Shown here: positions 1 to 12,799 of the stretch, piece after piece
Layout of the letters: every line of letters starts with the position of its first letter
Numbering within the stretch: position 1 is the stretch's first letter
Assembly (NCBI GenBank): GCA_036571765.1
Contig: BROE01000020.1
Location: forward strand, 10,133,461-10,197,460
Direction: 5' to 3'
DNA: 64,000 bases
DNA from: Plecoglossus altivelis
Lineage: Eukaryota > Chordata > Actinopteri > Osmeriformes > Plecoglossidae
Translations under genes and position numbers: made by a program
Notes under the pieces: generated by a model
The model's database searches: none
What the model saw: only the letters and a program-made list of their open reading frames with translations
What the model was told of the DNA's origin: nothing

Positions 1-3000
1 TAATGACACATTATGTTCTTCTAGAATATAAAGAGTGCTTGAATATCCTACCTGCAAGACAACCGATGATTGATAGCAGCACAAGTCGTTTCCATAGTAA
101 CGTCATCTTTAGTTGCCAAGGGCAAACAAGTCTCTCATCAAGTTGGTTGTGAATGGAATGATCCCCCTCTTATATGAGAATCTGAAGAGAAAGTAATTAT
201 TATAACTATTCAAATAAGGCCTTTTAAGAAAACTGACATGCATTGAAAATCCAAAACATTATTGATACAACATATTATAATAATAGCTATGGCAATAGTT
301 ATCTTGTTCATTCAAATGTTGTGACTGGACACATTTCCTATTCAAGACACAGCCCTGAACAATCTTTACGCACAGTAGATTGCAAAGTGATTCTCAGCAG
401 CAATTATTTACAATGATGGCAACGGCATGTCCATCATAGGAAAAATTGCCGGCAGAATGCATTGCATTACAAGATTAGCCCCTTGGAACAATGATTCACT
501 TTCATCAACGTGATGAAACTCGGAAATGATGATTGATAGTAAATAGTTTTCTCCTCTCTGAACCTGTGCAACACATACATCTGCAACACCAGTGAAAAGT
601 AGAGTTTGGAAATAATTGGTCTCTAATACTACTTTATGTCTATTATTAGAACCATGAAAAAAAGTTAAATGTTGATACATAATAGGTGCTGTGAGAGTGG
701 TCAACCAACGAGGTACTGTATCCCATGTAGAGGGGGATAGACTCCTCTTTAGTTGGGCTAAACGAATTGTATTGGTCACATTAAACCTTTTAACGTTCAA
801 ATAATCTACTATTGTGGTGCTGGAATAGTTTTATTTATGATCCTGTTATTACATCTTGATTGAAAAATATCCAAGAATTCACAACAGAAGATGCATCACA
901 AAGTAGTTTGATTCTAAAAGATGGTCTACTGACTGAAAGCTTGGTGATGTATTGGCATCATTCGGTGGAAGTGCAGGAGCTCTGTTTAAGCTTTGACCTA
1001 CATCACAGTTACTGTAAGTGATATGACTCCAAGGATTTAGACATCTAAGCCTTTAAAACTTTTTGGAACGTGACCCTGTTCTGGATTGACCACATGGATC
1101 TTCAGATAGACAAGTAAATAGTTTCACAGCAACAAATTTCGAGTACCATTGCCATTTACAGGATGTAATTTTTATGACACTTAGAGGACAGCCAAAGCTG
1201 CCACTCCATGGCTGATGTGATGTAATAAGCCTAAAGCCACAGTCTTCTGGTGCTGCCTTATGCTCCCATGGAGTGCTCTATTTGCAAGGGGGACCTCATT
1301 TGCTTATAGATAACATAATCAGCAGGCTAGTCCTGGTTTACCACCACAGTCATGATGCTAGTAATTGTCCCTCATCTGTTGTAATTGCAGGCACACTGTG
1401 TCTAAGGCAGATTTCCTGGTGTCTTTCAAGTTGTAGGAGGCATTTTGTCACTCTAAATCTCGTCACATTGGATTACATGCCTTCAGATTTGACTGGAGAA
1501 ATGTGCACCACTTTCCTCATTTTGAGAGCAGACATCTGTGCAGCCTTCCTCTGTCAGTTGGTTCCATCCTTGTCATCCTATCCTGTACATCCCACACTAC
1601 TCCCTATTCCTGAGAGAATTCTACCCTAAAATACATCCCCTCAAGCTTGCCAGGAAATATGACAGCCAGAATGTCTCCTTAAAATTTAACAACAATGAGG
1701 CACACAAATTCACACTCACACAAAATGTGCTTGATAATAGCAACCTGTCTCCTACTTGGCCATGAGATGGTGTGGGTACGATATCATTATCCATGGGCTT
1801 GGTCGAGTGAAATGATGAACACAAGATTGCTCTCCCAAATGTAATGAGCCATCACAGTTTCACCTCCAGAATAGCTAAGCCTAATGAAAGTCATTGGCTA
1901 AACGTTTTCCTTGGTAAATGAGATGACTTCTTGGTTTGAGGGGCTGTTGTTTGGTGCATAATTGATAGGGAAGGTGGTTAAAGGCATCCATTTGCCCCTG
2001 AGGGACAGAATAATTGCAAATGATCTAATAAGGAGGGGAGTAAAGGAGATATGTTCCATCACAACATGGGGGTGTGCACTGCTCAGATCACTTGAATAAC
2101 TCAGCTAAGGAACCCAAGGTGGACATGCAATTTGATCAAAGACAGGACACACCATGGGCATTTCACAGTGTGGAACATTATTTCTATGGAGCATCGTCTT
2201 TGGATATGATTGTCTGCAGCTGAAAAATAATTACGATGCTCTCAGTTGGACAGTCTTTAGGGGTAGGATCCACTACTGAAGACGACATTGAAAGTATTTT
2301 TGTGCCCCTACAATGGTACTGTAGCTAAACTAAATAGATGTTTTCTCTTTTGCATTTTACACATATCTAGCTTGTCTTTCGGGTATGCATTATGCGTTAA
2401 GGTCAAAGGGAGAAGTCTATGCTACTGATTGTACAGTTGTAACTGACTGAAGCTTGTCAACACACATTAGAAGGATTTTTTATGAAATATGTAAACCTTC
2501 ACATAACCAAATCATATAGCTTTGCAATATCGTTTAGCAATTTAATTTAGGAAATTATTTTAAAATGTTTTTCTTTAGTCTGTGTGCTCTCATCATAAGA
2601 GGTCACTCTCTCTGTTTAAAGAGCAGCCTCTGTGGATGAGAAACATTACTTGCTGTAACGACATTACACGTTGCTAGTGTACTTTGGCCACACCCATAAA
2701 GACCGTAGCACATGATAACGAATAATGAAGAATTGAATGTAAGCATGCTGCAACTCCAACACTCAGATGATCATGTCCATCAGTCCTGCCACTGAAATAA
2801 ATGACTAATGTGGGATTGTTTAAAAATATTTTCAACTATGACAATTCTCAGACATTAAATTATGAAATACAAAAATGTGACCAAACCAAGCTGAACTGAA
2901 ATTTAGAAACATAAGCTTGCAGCTAGGCTGGTACATATGTATTCTATAATCTGACACATTATGCCCATATAGGATTTCCACAAATCTATAGCAATTTGCT

Positions 3001-3974
3001 CTTACAAGCCATGTTTACTGGTAACTATACCATGTGCATTATTTTATACATTCAACCAACCAATGTCACATGGTATGAAAAACAGAATGGGATTCCTGGA
3101 AGACAAGGATGCTCCAGTGATTCCTTAGCATATTAACCATGGGGCCAATGCATGGGTGAATCCCTCAGCTGCTGCCAAGCATAGGGCCAAGAGAGTAAGT
3201 GCACTTAAAAGAGACTGAGACAGGGAGCAGTGATCCGTTCCACCACTCCATCATCATGGAAACGTTTCTATACCCTCATCCCAATAGCAAACAGAGGTGC
3301 ACATCTGCGTAGACTGGCAGAGGTGAGAAGAAGGTTGAATGTGGTTACATCCATTCTACTTTAGCCAAAACTATAAGACAATGCTTTCCTTACAGAAATC
3401 GACTGTATAATAAACCATGATTGCCAATCTGATTCTCTTCAAAGGGGTCATCATGAACCTTACAGAGACAAGAATCAAGTCTGATAGCCAGTCTTGGTGA
3501 ATAAAACTGCTGCGGTAATATTTTCACCTCTCATTTGGTTGCACTTGTTAGCCACAACATGAAGAGAAAAACATAAAACAATCTATAAATAAACAGGAAT
3601 GGAGAACAGACGATTACAGTCTCTTGAGGAAAAAAAGCTGAACATATGTATTTAGGTTGAACATGTGTATTTCTGCTGCAGGTGCTTTCTATCTGTATAT
3701 TTTTTGACAAAATACTTTTGAGATCCAGAACATGTTAAAGTCCTAACTGCGAAACAAAAAGTTTTTTTTTTTTAAGATACAGGAATCAGGGATGGACCTT
3801 CATGTCAATTGTGTTCAAACACTAGCCTATATATTTTTTTTTAAAGGCTATTGGAGACATCTGACTAGTAGTGTCTAGAATGTGGCCAATCGGTTAGTCA
3901 AGCAGTAGATCATAGAACAATTATTATAAAATGGTGCACCCGTGTATATAAGTGTATAACTGAATAGTACTTTA
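1..3974. other. noncoding stretch, no recognised feature
   Basis: AT-rich sequence with a short T-run near 3762. The longest open frame, 130 codons on the minus strand (408-800), resembles no family I know and is within chance length for this much AT-rich DNA. Confidence 0.6.
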
Positions 3975-4170
3975 GATGACTATTAGGTCACGGCAGACAC
4001 TCCGTGCTACAACGCCAACATTTAACTGCCTCTATAGCCTCAACAAAGTCGGGATGTGTAGTCAGGGATGATTCTCGGACCGCGCGGTACAAAGCAGCTC
4101 CATTTGGACCTGTGCCCTAGATGAGAGAAATCAGCCTGTGCGCGAGAAATCCCAGTGGTCTCAGCGAACC
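3975..4170. promoter_or_regulatory. smaller CpG-dense patch next to the 4.6-5.05 kb cluster
   Basis: About 11 CpG in 200 bp, including the run CGCGCGG near 4080-4087. It may be part of one regulatory region with the larger CpG patch 500 bp to the right. No exon was recognised. Confidence 0.25.
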
Positions 4171-4639
4171 AATTCTCTTCACAGTTACAGCTAAAACATC
4201 AGTTAGGACGCAATATGACTGAATGAATGAAATGTCTGTTCATGAGACCAATGAGTTATATGAAATGAAAAAGATTCGGAAGCTGAGAGGTTGAACACAC
4301 AGTTTTGTTTAAAATAACCTATGCGAAAACTGCGAGATCGGCTCCACTAAATTATTACTTAATCCATAGGAAAAGAATATGCCAAGGTTGAAAGGATGGA
4401 AAACGATTTTTTAAAACACAAATAAACAATAGTCATGTGACTGATATTCAAACGCAATTGCCTATGCCGAGTAAATTTTAGTACATACCAGTTTTAGTAA
4501 TTTTCCTTAGTGTGATTGGTAGAAAGCGTACGTTTCGTTTCAATAAAATCCATATGAGAAGAACTGACAGAACCAAATTTATCAATCATCTGACGCAAAT
4601 TGTTTACTCAAAATAAACAATTTTCATGTAGGCTGTCAT

Positions 4640-5045
4640 CTGTAGTCCTTAGTCAGACGGAGATGTTACAATCGCACATCCAAATGTCCTCAGTCGGTAC
4701 GTACCCCAGTTCTGGGACGAGACCCGCAACTACGTTTAAACCTAAGAGATGCAATAGGCTGTATTCTCGAACCAGCCGATCAATGAATTGGCTCAGGCGA
4801 TAAAGTTCGCCCCGGATACCTAAAGCGAATTGTCTCCCCAACTACCAGACCTTAGAAAATCACTCCAGAAACGTAGCCAAAAGAACACAGAGTGACTTCT
4901 GAACTGAGCTTGTTCTGCGCATCCCCTGGTTACAGCTTCAACCGTTGTGGAAGATCCCACTACAGCGGCACGTGGGAACAACCAAGCGCATGAAATGCGC
5001 CACGGTTCGCAAGCTCCACAAATAAGGCGTGTACAGTAGACCAAT
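4640..5045. promoter_or_regulatory. candidate CpG-island-like promoter
   Basis: I counted 23 CpG in about 420 bp, close to the expected number, at near 48% GC. The patch has E-box-like CACGTG (4969-4974), TGCGCAT (4916-4922), a GCGCAT inverted repeat at 4986-5000 and a CCAAT box on the + strand at 5042-5046. Direction is unclear: a downstream TTATTT on the minus strand would also fit leftward transcription. No coding exon was found in it. Confidence 0.35.
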
Positions 5046-5049
5046 CAAA

Positions 5050-8030
5050 AGTAATTGTTTTTTAATCTGTATTTTCGTGTTAAATTCATTCATGAGAATT
5101 TCTCATTAAATGTGTGTTTGCCTGTCAAATTGAAAGAGTGACTAATTTATTAGACTGATTCCTGTCATCTTAAAATAGACGAGTCTACAGTTTTGACTGA
5201 TGAATGCTAGAGCTTTCGGACTGCCATGATTGATTTGATTCCAGAGCTGTCAATTTAAATAGGAACCTATACGGTATCAATAAACATGTAGGCCCAATGC
5301 CATTAATATTATAAACTAGTTTGTACACAGTATTTGCTCAGCTTTTGGATTTAATATCTTTAACAAGTCGAAATGCGGGCCACCGGACTGACAAAACAGC
5401 ACTCCCTATCGTCGTGTTGGATTTGCGCGTGTTTCATAAAAAAGGAAAATGGAAGTGCATGTGGGTTTGTATTTAATGGCTAGTTCAAGGAATGCAATTT
5501 TATGGGAGCATGTTTACGTTCTATAGGTACAAAAACTTTAAAGAAGCCCAAATATAACGTTTACAATATCGTTAAGCATCACATGGTTTGATGCATAAAC
5601 TATGCATTTCAGATGTTATGCCTTTTGTATTGTAATTAGGAATAATCCATGACCAAATATTGCAATATGTGGTTTACATACTATCTTTTATTTATCATGT
5701 CAAAGCCACAATAAATGCAAACGCCTTTGGGTATGACAGTCTTTATCTCAGCATCTGGAACTACATGACATGCACAGAAGAGAGCCTTGGGTTGTAACAA
5801 ACAGTGTGTAACCCTGTACCAGTAACCCTGGTACATTCAGCTGTCATCTAAACTGTTTATGCTATGGTAATATCCATTATATCTTAGATAAACAAATACA
5901 AGTGTTCTCTAAATGTAAAACCAATAGAAACATATTTAGACAACTGTAAAACAACAGTAAAACAAACAACAGAAAATGTCTACCTGATGTGTTAATTCAA
6001 GTGTACTGTTAAAAATGGAAAAGGTAAACATGAGATGGAGATTACGATTTTGGCAGGGCAGTCTGCTACTGAAAGGCCCACCACAGAAACCTTACGGTCC
6101 ATTGTTTTAACTCTGCATGCAAAAGGAGATAACATCAAACAGAATATGATCTCTCATTTGCTGGATTACCCGCAGGGATTCATCACTTCAAAGCCAAGCA
6201 GGTGTAGAAGATCCACATGGTTTACCTACTGCTCAAGGATTCCATTTTATACCAAGTTGTTTTCCATGTTCTAATTTGTCATTGTATATTTTACCTTATT
6301 GCAAGTTTAATCTATATATATATGTACATTTTACCTACGGCAGTCTTTAATTGGATGGGACAACAATATGTGTGCAATCCTGTTTTACCCTTAGAGAAAG
6401 AGAAACCATAATCTTTTTAACACTGAAAATGCATCCTGTTATGTCTGCGTTGAGTAATCGTGATTATAAGTTTGATGTCCTCCCTGCAAGTTGTATGTCT
6501 GTCTGACTACATCATTTGTTTCCTCTGAGTTTTTACCTCTGCACCAAAAAAAGCTTGGATACAGCCCATTACTGAAGTCAAAGAAAGTATTTTATACTGT
6601 GGCCCACTTCCACAGTATTTGTCAGGCAACATTATTGAGGCTCCACTCAACTGTTATTGATAGAACATTAGTGTTAAAAGGTAGTCATGCAATTTTAACA
6701 TGCATTCTGTAACTTCTTAACTTCTGCTTCGAGGAACTCTGAGTTCTCACCCTGCTTGCAGGCATGTTTACACAGAATATACTCTGGAGCATTCAAATGG
6801 TTAGGAGACTTTTACTTGAAAGATAGTGTGATGCATTAATTATTTCGCTCCAATAGTTAAATCTGATTACGTATTTTGTGAACTTGGACTAAAAGTAAGA
6901 CTACTTCTAATCAACATATTCCTACAGTACTCTTGAATGTAGGCATATTGTATACTGTTTATTCATTATGATTAATCATGACGTACAGCAATCAAAATGC
7001 TGAACAGATGCCTCTTCCTACAAAGATGAGGAATAAAAAGAAAAATCTGCACTCTGCCTTGTAAATGCTAACCCTCAGTAACTCCAGAATTGGTAAACAA
7101 ACTAATTCCCTGCAGGCAGAAAACTCTTAACTCTTAGATTCTAGTTTCCAGATTTGTAGATGACGACTTAATTGAGACTACCAGTAACATCCTCACATAA
7201 TTACATGTAATTGAGGATGGAAAAATATAAACTCTCAAATCAATCTAAAACCATTTCTTTGATCAAACCCTTTGCTGAGTTGGAAAATATGAATGATTAT
7301 CACACACCATTACAGAACATTGTACAGCATTTACAACATGAAACATTAGGCAATCAAACTCACATCAGTTCTCACCACCCCAACATGTTTTGTTTTCACA
7401 CAGTTGTGTAGGACTCAAACTTTGATTAATTTTTTTTTGCCTCTGTTGTATACCCTTTTACGACTTTGAAGAAAATGCCAGGTGATGAAGATTTCCTTGG
7501 TGTTACATCCCTTGGTACAGTCAAGCCTGGGACTCAATTCCCTGGCAATATGCCACCCTATAACCCAGTGCCAGGGAGGCAGTGTCATGCCCCAGTCAAT
7601 CTGGTTCAAGGAAAGAGAAGGCAGAAAAGCATCTATTGTTCTTGAAGGTCTCCTGGCATGAACATACTGTCAATGAGACTAAGGAACAGATTTAATGCTG
7701 AAACTGAAATGCATTACACACAACATTTACCAGGTCCTCAATCATTTCCCACAGCTTTAAGACCCATTGTAAACGTCTTGAAGAGTGATTTTGGAGTCAC
7801 ATAGCCTAAAGGCACATTTTAGGTATCTATTTTTAATATTCATACATTAATGATTGGTAATACATTGTAATTGTGCTATAATTGCGGTGTTACTAAATGG
7901 TTGACACAATTTCTGTATGTCTGAACAGTATTGTAATTAATGGAATATGTCCTCTAATATTAAATTGCTGCCCCTGGCAACATGTTACATTAAGGGTTAT
8001 TTTGACTCACGTATAATGACATAATGAGTT
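5050..8030. other. noncoding stretch, no recognised feature
   Basis: AT-rich. A few CpG near 5370-5430 may be the edge of the CpG patch to the left. Short open frames do not look like exons. Confidence 0.55.
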
Positions 8031-8265
8031 GATGGCATGTTGGCACAGTGCCGTACAGCACTGCCTCACAGCAAAAGGGTCTTGGGGTCAATTCCCGCAT
8101 GGGGCACTGTTCAGAGAGGCATATCCTGGGCCTTTCTATGTGGAGCTTGCATCGATTGCTGTGTTCGCATCTCCCTGTTCTCACTGTCCTCCAAAACCAA
8201 CCACAAAAACATGCTGAATTTAACTCTGGTGATAGTCCTGGCATGTGTGTGTGTTACAATGCTCC
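8030..8265 (+). mobile_element. degenerate tRNA-derived SINE (common teleost type)
   Basis: The sequence follows the fish SINE head I know: a tRNA-like start with GCACTGCCTCACAGC, the box-B remnant GGGTCAATTCCCGCATGGGG, then GGGCCTTTCTATGTGGAG and TTGCATCG, then AAAAACATGCTGAATTTAACT. Several mismatches in the A and B boxes show it is old and inactive. The overlapping short open frames on both strands are explained by this repeat. Exact ends and family name are uncertain. Confidence 0.75.
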
Positions 8266-8269
8266 CTGC

Positions 8270-11200
8270 ACAAATTCTTCTACTGTAATGCCTATTAACA
8301 ACATTGTATGTATATAAGAACTTAGAATGACAGTTACGTGGTTAAATGTTATTACACCAGTGTAACTTGATATGGGAGATGTTGGGCTTTCCAGGGGTAA
8401 GGGGATGTCAACAGTGAATTTGCTTTGGTAACAAAAGCTTCAACTGCCCCTTTCGAACAGCCACTGACCCCTTACACAACTGCCCCATACTGTGCACTCC
8501 TACACTTACACTGTCCTAGAAGAACGACTATAAGGGGAAGGCTTAGAAGGAGAACAAGGCTTCTTTCCATTTGTGCTTATGACTCAATTATGAATTATGA
8601 CCAAAGTGCGAGCATATGTTTATAAAATCCTGTACCTGAGCAGGTATATTTATCACCTAGCCTTCAAACAAATACTGGTATAATTACAGATTGATCTTGC
8701 AGATGACATATAAGAGCAGACAGTTACAGTATGCACGTATGGTATACTGTAGCAGTGTTGAGGAGAGAACCATACATTAAAACTCCACGTGAATGACTAA
8801 GCATTTTAGTTTGAAGACATTCCATAGACTACAGATAATTCAAGTCTGAAAGATACAGTATTATTACAAATATCAATAGGGTACACGTATCTTTCGTGTC
8901 ATATTTACAAATGTGTGTATTAAAGCTAACCGTATTAATGTTGTATTGGTAACAGTAAACGAAGCATCCTAATATCCATAGATAGAAAAACTGGCCTGGT
9001 GATAAAAAGAAAAACATACAGTTGGAAGGATATGGTTGACTGAGCGTTTGTCTTTCATGACTTCTCATTCGGAGGGTTCGGTGGCCCAATGGTATTAATT
9101 AAAAAGAGAGAAAGCCTTCCAACACATCCCTGACCTGCCACACACTTCCTCTCCAATTAACTGCACAACTAGATGCCCTCTCTGAGGTTTTAGGAGGCAG
9201 TACAATATTACAGAAATAATGTGGTTGGTGAAGGGTAACTGTGTTGAGTGTCTCCAGTACAGACGTCAACCCTTCTGAAAGTCAATGTGTGTTTCTTAAA
9301 AATAAAAATATCTCAGATTTGACTTGAACTCAAGTCTTGAACTTCTTTAGGATACTAAAAAACAGTGTTTAGGATGCAGTTGGCGATGTCACACACACAT
9401 TTTTGGAACTGTAGACTGATAGTATACAGTGCCTTTGATACAGTATGTGATACACAATTAGATTCCTAGAATAATGGATAGGACACAGTGCCCGTGATGC
9501 AGTCGTTGATGTCAGTGACACAAACAGAATTCACAGATTTGGTCTCATTCTGTCTATGGCTGTGTAATAGGTATAGACAATTAATGTATATTAAAATGAG
9601 TTACTTACTGTTATCTCACTTAACATACAAGTTTAGATCTAAAAAAGTATTGTTGAAAGATACACATTTTCAATGTCCCCATCTCCGTGGGTTGGCCCCT
9701 ATTATAGTAGAATATTGCAGCTGCATCTGTAAAGAACAAGCTTTCCCAGAGTTTTGCTTGTCTCCACAGGCTGAAAGCAAGCCCTGAACTATACTTTAAG
9801 TTCCTATACTACAGAACAGTAGAAATTATTAGTTCAAAGCTATGTGAATCAGAATGATCTTCATAAACAGTTTGATTAAAACTGAAAATCAGTTTGCAGC
9901 GAAGACAACAGATAGAGGATAATTCACTCGTTAATTATGACAATTACCACAAATGTGATTAGGGGTGTAGAATCCTACCTTCAGCCATACAGAGGTAAAG
10001 AACCACAACATGTCTTAAAAGCAAGCAGTGGCATCTTCTGAATTCTGAACCTTTTTGAGAACACAAATACCATACAGCTTGCAAGGCAGGTTGAAGGTGT
10101 GTTTGGATCCAACCTTGCAGCGATGTTGCTGTAGATTATGTTCACACATTTAACTACACATTGACCTCTACTGTGTATTTGTAGAAAGCAATGTTTTGAA
10201 ACGTATACTTCTGGCATAACAGACTGTTGTTGACCACAAAATATTTCTCATAAATGTTAGGCAGATTTGATTCCAAAAATAGAATCAAATCAAGGGTCAA
10301 TGTTACATTGTTCATTGAATGAAGACAAAATATCAATTTCAAGAATAAATAAAGCATGTGAAAATGTGTATTGGCATAAATGACAGTCTACAGTATACAT
10401 TGCACTGTCTGTCTAGCTTAGAATATGTTGTGTATTACTTTTATCCAGACCAAGCTCTTTTTTACCCTGCATTTCCTTTCTAGGGAGAAGACAGTGGCTC
10501 AGGTCCTCTGATGCCAGTATGTTGGTTGAGCCGGTCTGATACCACACTGTAATGAAACGATGTTGCGGTGGGTGTCATGTCTGTACAATGACAGCCAGGT
10601 TCAACATAGTCCTTCCTCCAGGGACATCACACCAATCATCCCTCATAGTACACCACTTGTAGCCTTCTTTATTCACCTATGCATCTCCTCCAGCCGCCCG
10701 GGACCCCGCACTTGCCTATTTATTTAAATGCGATAAATATTTAATTTGTGAACGTGTTGCAGAAGATCACACAAGCACTCACAAAGGACCCTCAGTTGAA
10801 TATGCAATGCTGTGATAAATATTTCAGCATTCCATTTCAGCAGCCCCATATGACTTGAAATGCGCCTCCAGCTGATCCTTGCAAGAATTAAACTTGTTTT
10901 CCTTGCAATATTTATTCTATAAAAGAGTAAGTGCCTTGAAGGATTGTTCCTTTCAAGAGGCAACTGTACTTGATACTGTCCATCCCGAACGCTGAGATGG
11001 ATGCAATGACAAAGGGTATCCCCTCTCTTTTCTCCTAGGCTCTCTTTGGCTCTTTTACTCTCTCTTGGCTCAAGTTAGCTATTCAAAATTTAACACATTC
11101 GTTCCTTTACCATTTTTCCAACTGTGCTACAGCTGCTCACACACACAGAACATCTCAATACATACAACATATTCCATTCCAAGATCACTAGATGTAGTTG

Positions 11201-12555
11201 TTTGCATACTTGCAGTTCACATAGTCCATTGTGTCCAGGTACACACATCTATTCAAAAGCGGCCTGTATTTGTCTACAGCTACCAACTTTCAAGGACCAA
11301 TTACAACCGGCTGCTGAGAGAAATTTCTAAAATACTCAAATCTTGTTGTAATGCAATTTTACTCAAATAATAGATGCTATGTGGTGACAAGTTCCCCATC
11401 CAGCTGTGGTGCTCTTCCTTGTATGAGGGAATTCATCAATAAAGCAATTGTTTAAGCTCCCAGCAGGTTCCAGCACTGTAAAATTTATGAGCAGCAGTAC
11501 AAACAGACAGTGGATGGATCGAAAAAGGTCCCGGAGGCTGCCGGAAGAGAGTCCTTAGCAATAACAACACAATCAATCACACCTCACTCACGTCAAACAA
11601 CCCCAGCAGTGCTTTCAGAATGCATTCCCACATTCGCATGTTCACAGGTCCATCATTATATCTCAACATGTTAGCAGTGGATTCCAATTCTGGGGGAAGG
11701 AACACATCCCTTTTAATATCAACACATCAAGGAGTGCTGGATGATTAATTGATCATAATTAGAATGTTCGAAGGTGTATGTCATTGTTGTTGATGTTAGT
11801 AGCTGCATCGATTTGTTTATTTTACCTTCCACCTTGTATGTTAAATGTACCAGTATTGTATTCTCCATGATCATTAGAGTGACCAGAAGTGAGACTATCT
11901 TAACATTGGTGACGTTCTGATTGAAGTCCAACAGAACAAATTGATTTTAGACCATTTTAAAACAAGCAAATAAACCCTACAGTGGTTGATTGTTTTATCA
12001 GTGTAAACAATTAAATAAATAATCATTCAGTCTTTAAACCTAAAATTAGATATATCTTGTGCTAATTCTTCATTCCAATAATTAATGTATGTATGGTACC
12101 GTGGGACTCTGGGATGGTCTTTCCTTGAACACATTACAAAGCACATTAGATTAGTATTTAATCAAGTTAACTCAGATTGGTCCTTCTGTGCAGTTGGTGA
12201 GGTTTGGGGGCCCTCTCTATCCACAGTGTCATGCTTGGAGTACCACATGGAAAGCAGATTTGCCTCTGGCATGCTCATAGCACCAGCTAGGACTAGGTCT
12301 AGGACTACTCGTTATTCTCTCCATGCTGAAAACCCCATCTAGCCCTGAGTGTGGTTGGAAAGGATCAGTGGGGTTGGACAGCAGCCTTCGTCTGTAAGAC
12401 TGTGTACAGACAGATGCTGGGTTCATGCTTATACACTGTACTGTACACTGAACTGCACACTGTTCAGTGAGGGAAGACAAGAGAAACAGAGGGACAAGTG
12501 GTCCATTGTAACAGGATAGAAACTTAAAAACTGCTTAAGCATATAGCTCTAGGTG
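8270..12555. other. noncoding stretch
   Basis: No exon or transposon recognised. Contains a 10-bp inverted repeat at 10264-10291. Otherwise ordinary AT-rich DNA. Confidence 0.55.
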
Positions 12556-12562
12556 TACAGTA

Positions 12563-12586
12563 GTGAAGTGAAGTGAAGTGAAGTGA
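12563..12586. repeat. (GTGAA)n short tandem repeat
   Basis: Four GTGAA units plus a partial unit, directly abutting the interspersed repeat to its right. This is the usual 5' flank of that fish repeat. Confidence 0.9.
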
Positions 12587-12770
12587 CGTATTGTCAAGTA
12601 TGGTTACCCATACTCGAAATTTTACCTCTGCATTTAACCCATCCAAGTGCACACACAGTAGTGAGTAGTGGGCTACTGCACACACACTGAGCATACACCC
12701 GGAGCAGTGGGCAGCTATTGCTCCAGCGCCCAGTATAGTGTGCCGTCAGGAGAACATGCTCAGAAACAGG
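12584..12770 (+). mobile_element. teleost interspersed repeat, fragment (non-autonomous, family not assigned)
   Basis: GTGACGTATTGTCAAGTATGG, then CTGCATTTAACCCATCCAAG, GTGCACACACAGTAGTGAG and CCGGAGCAGTGGGCAGCTATTGC, follow a dispersed sequence I know from many fish genomes. The part that normally comes next (a GGTGCCTTGCTCAAGGGCA-like segment) is absent here. No coding capacity. Confidence 0.6.
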
Positions 12771-12799
12771 GGACAGAAAAAAATCAACGATCAAAATGA

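Noticed and set aside
408..800. 130-codon open frame on the minus strand
   Set aside because: One or two frames of this length are expected by chance in 64 kb of AT-rich DNA. No domain, splice context or family resemblance was recognised.
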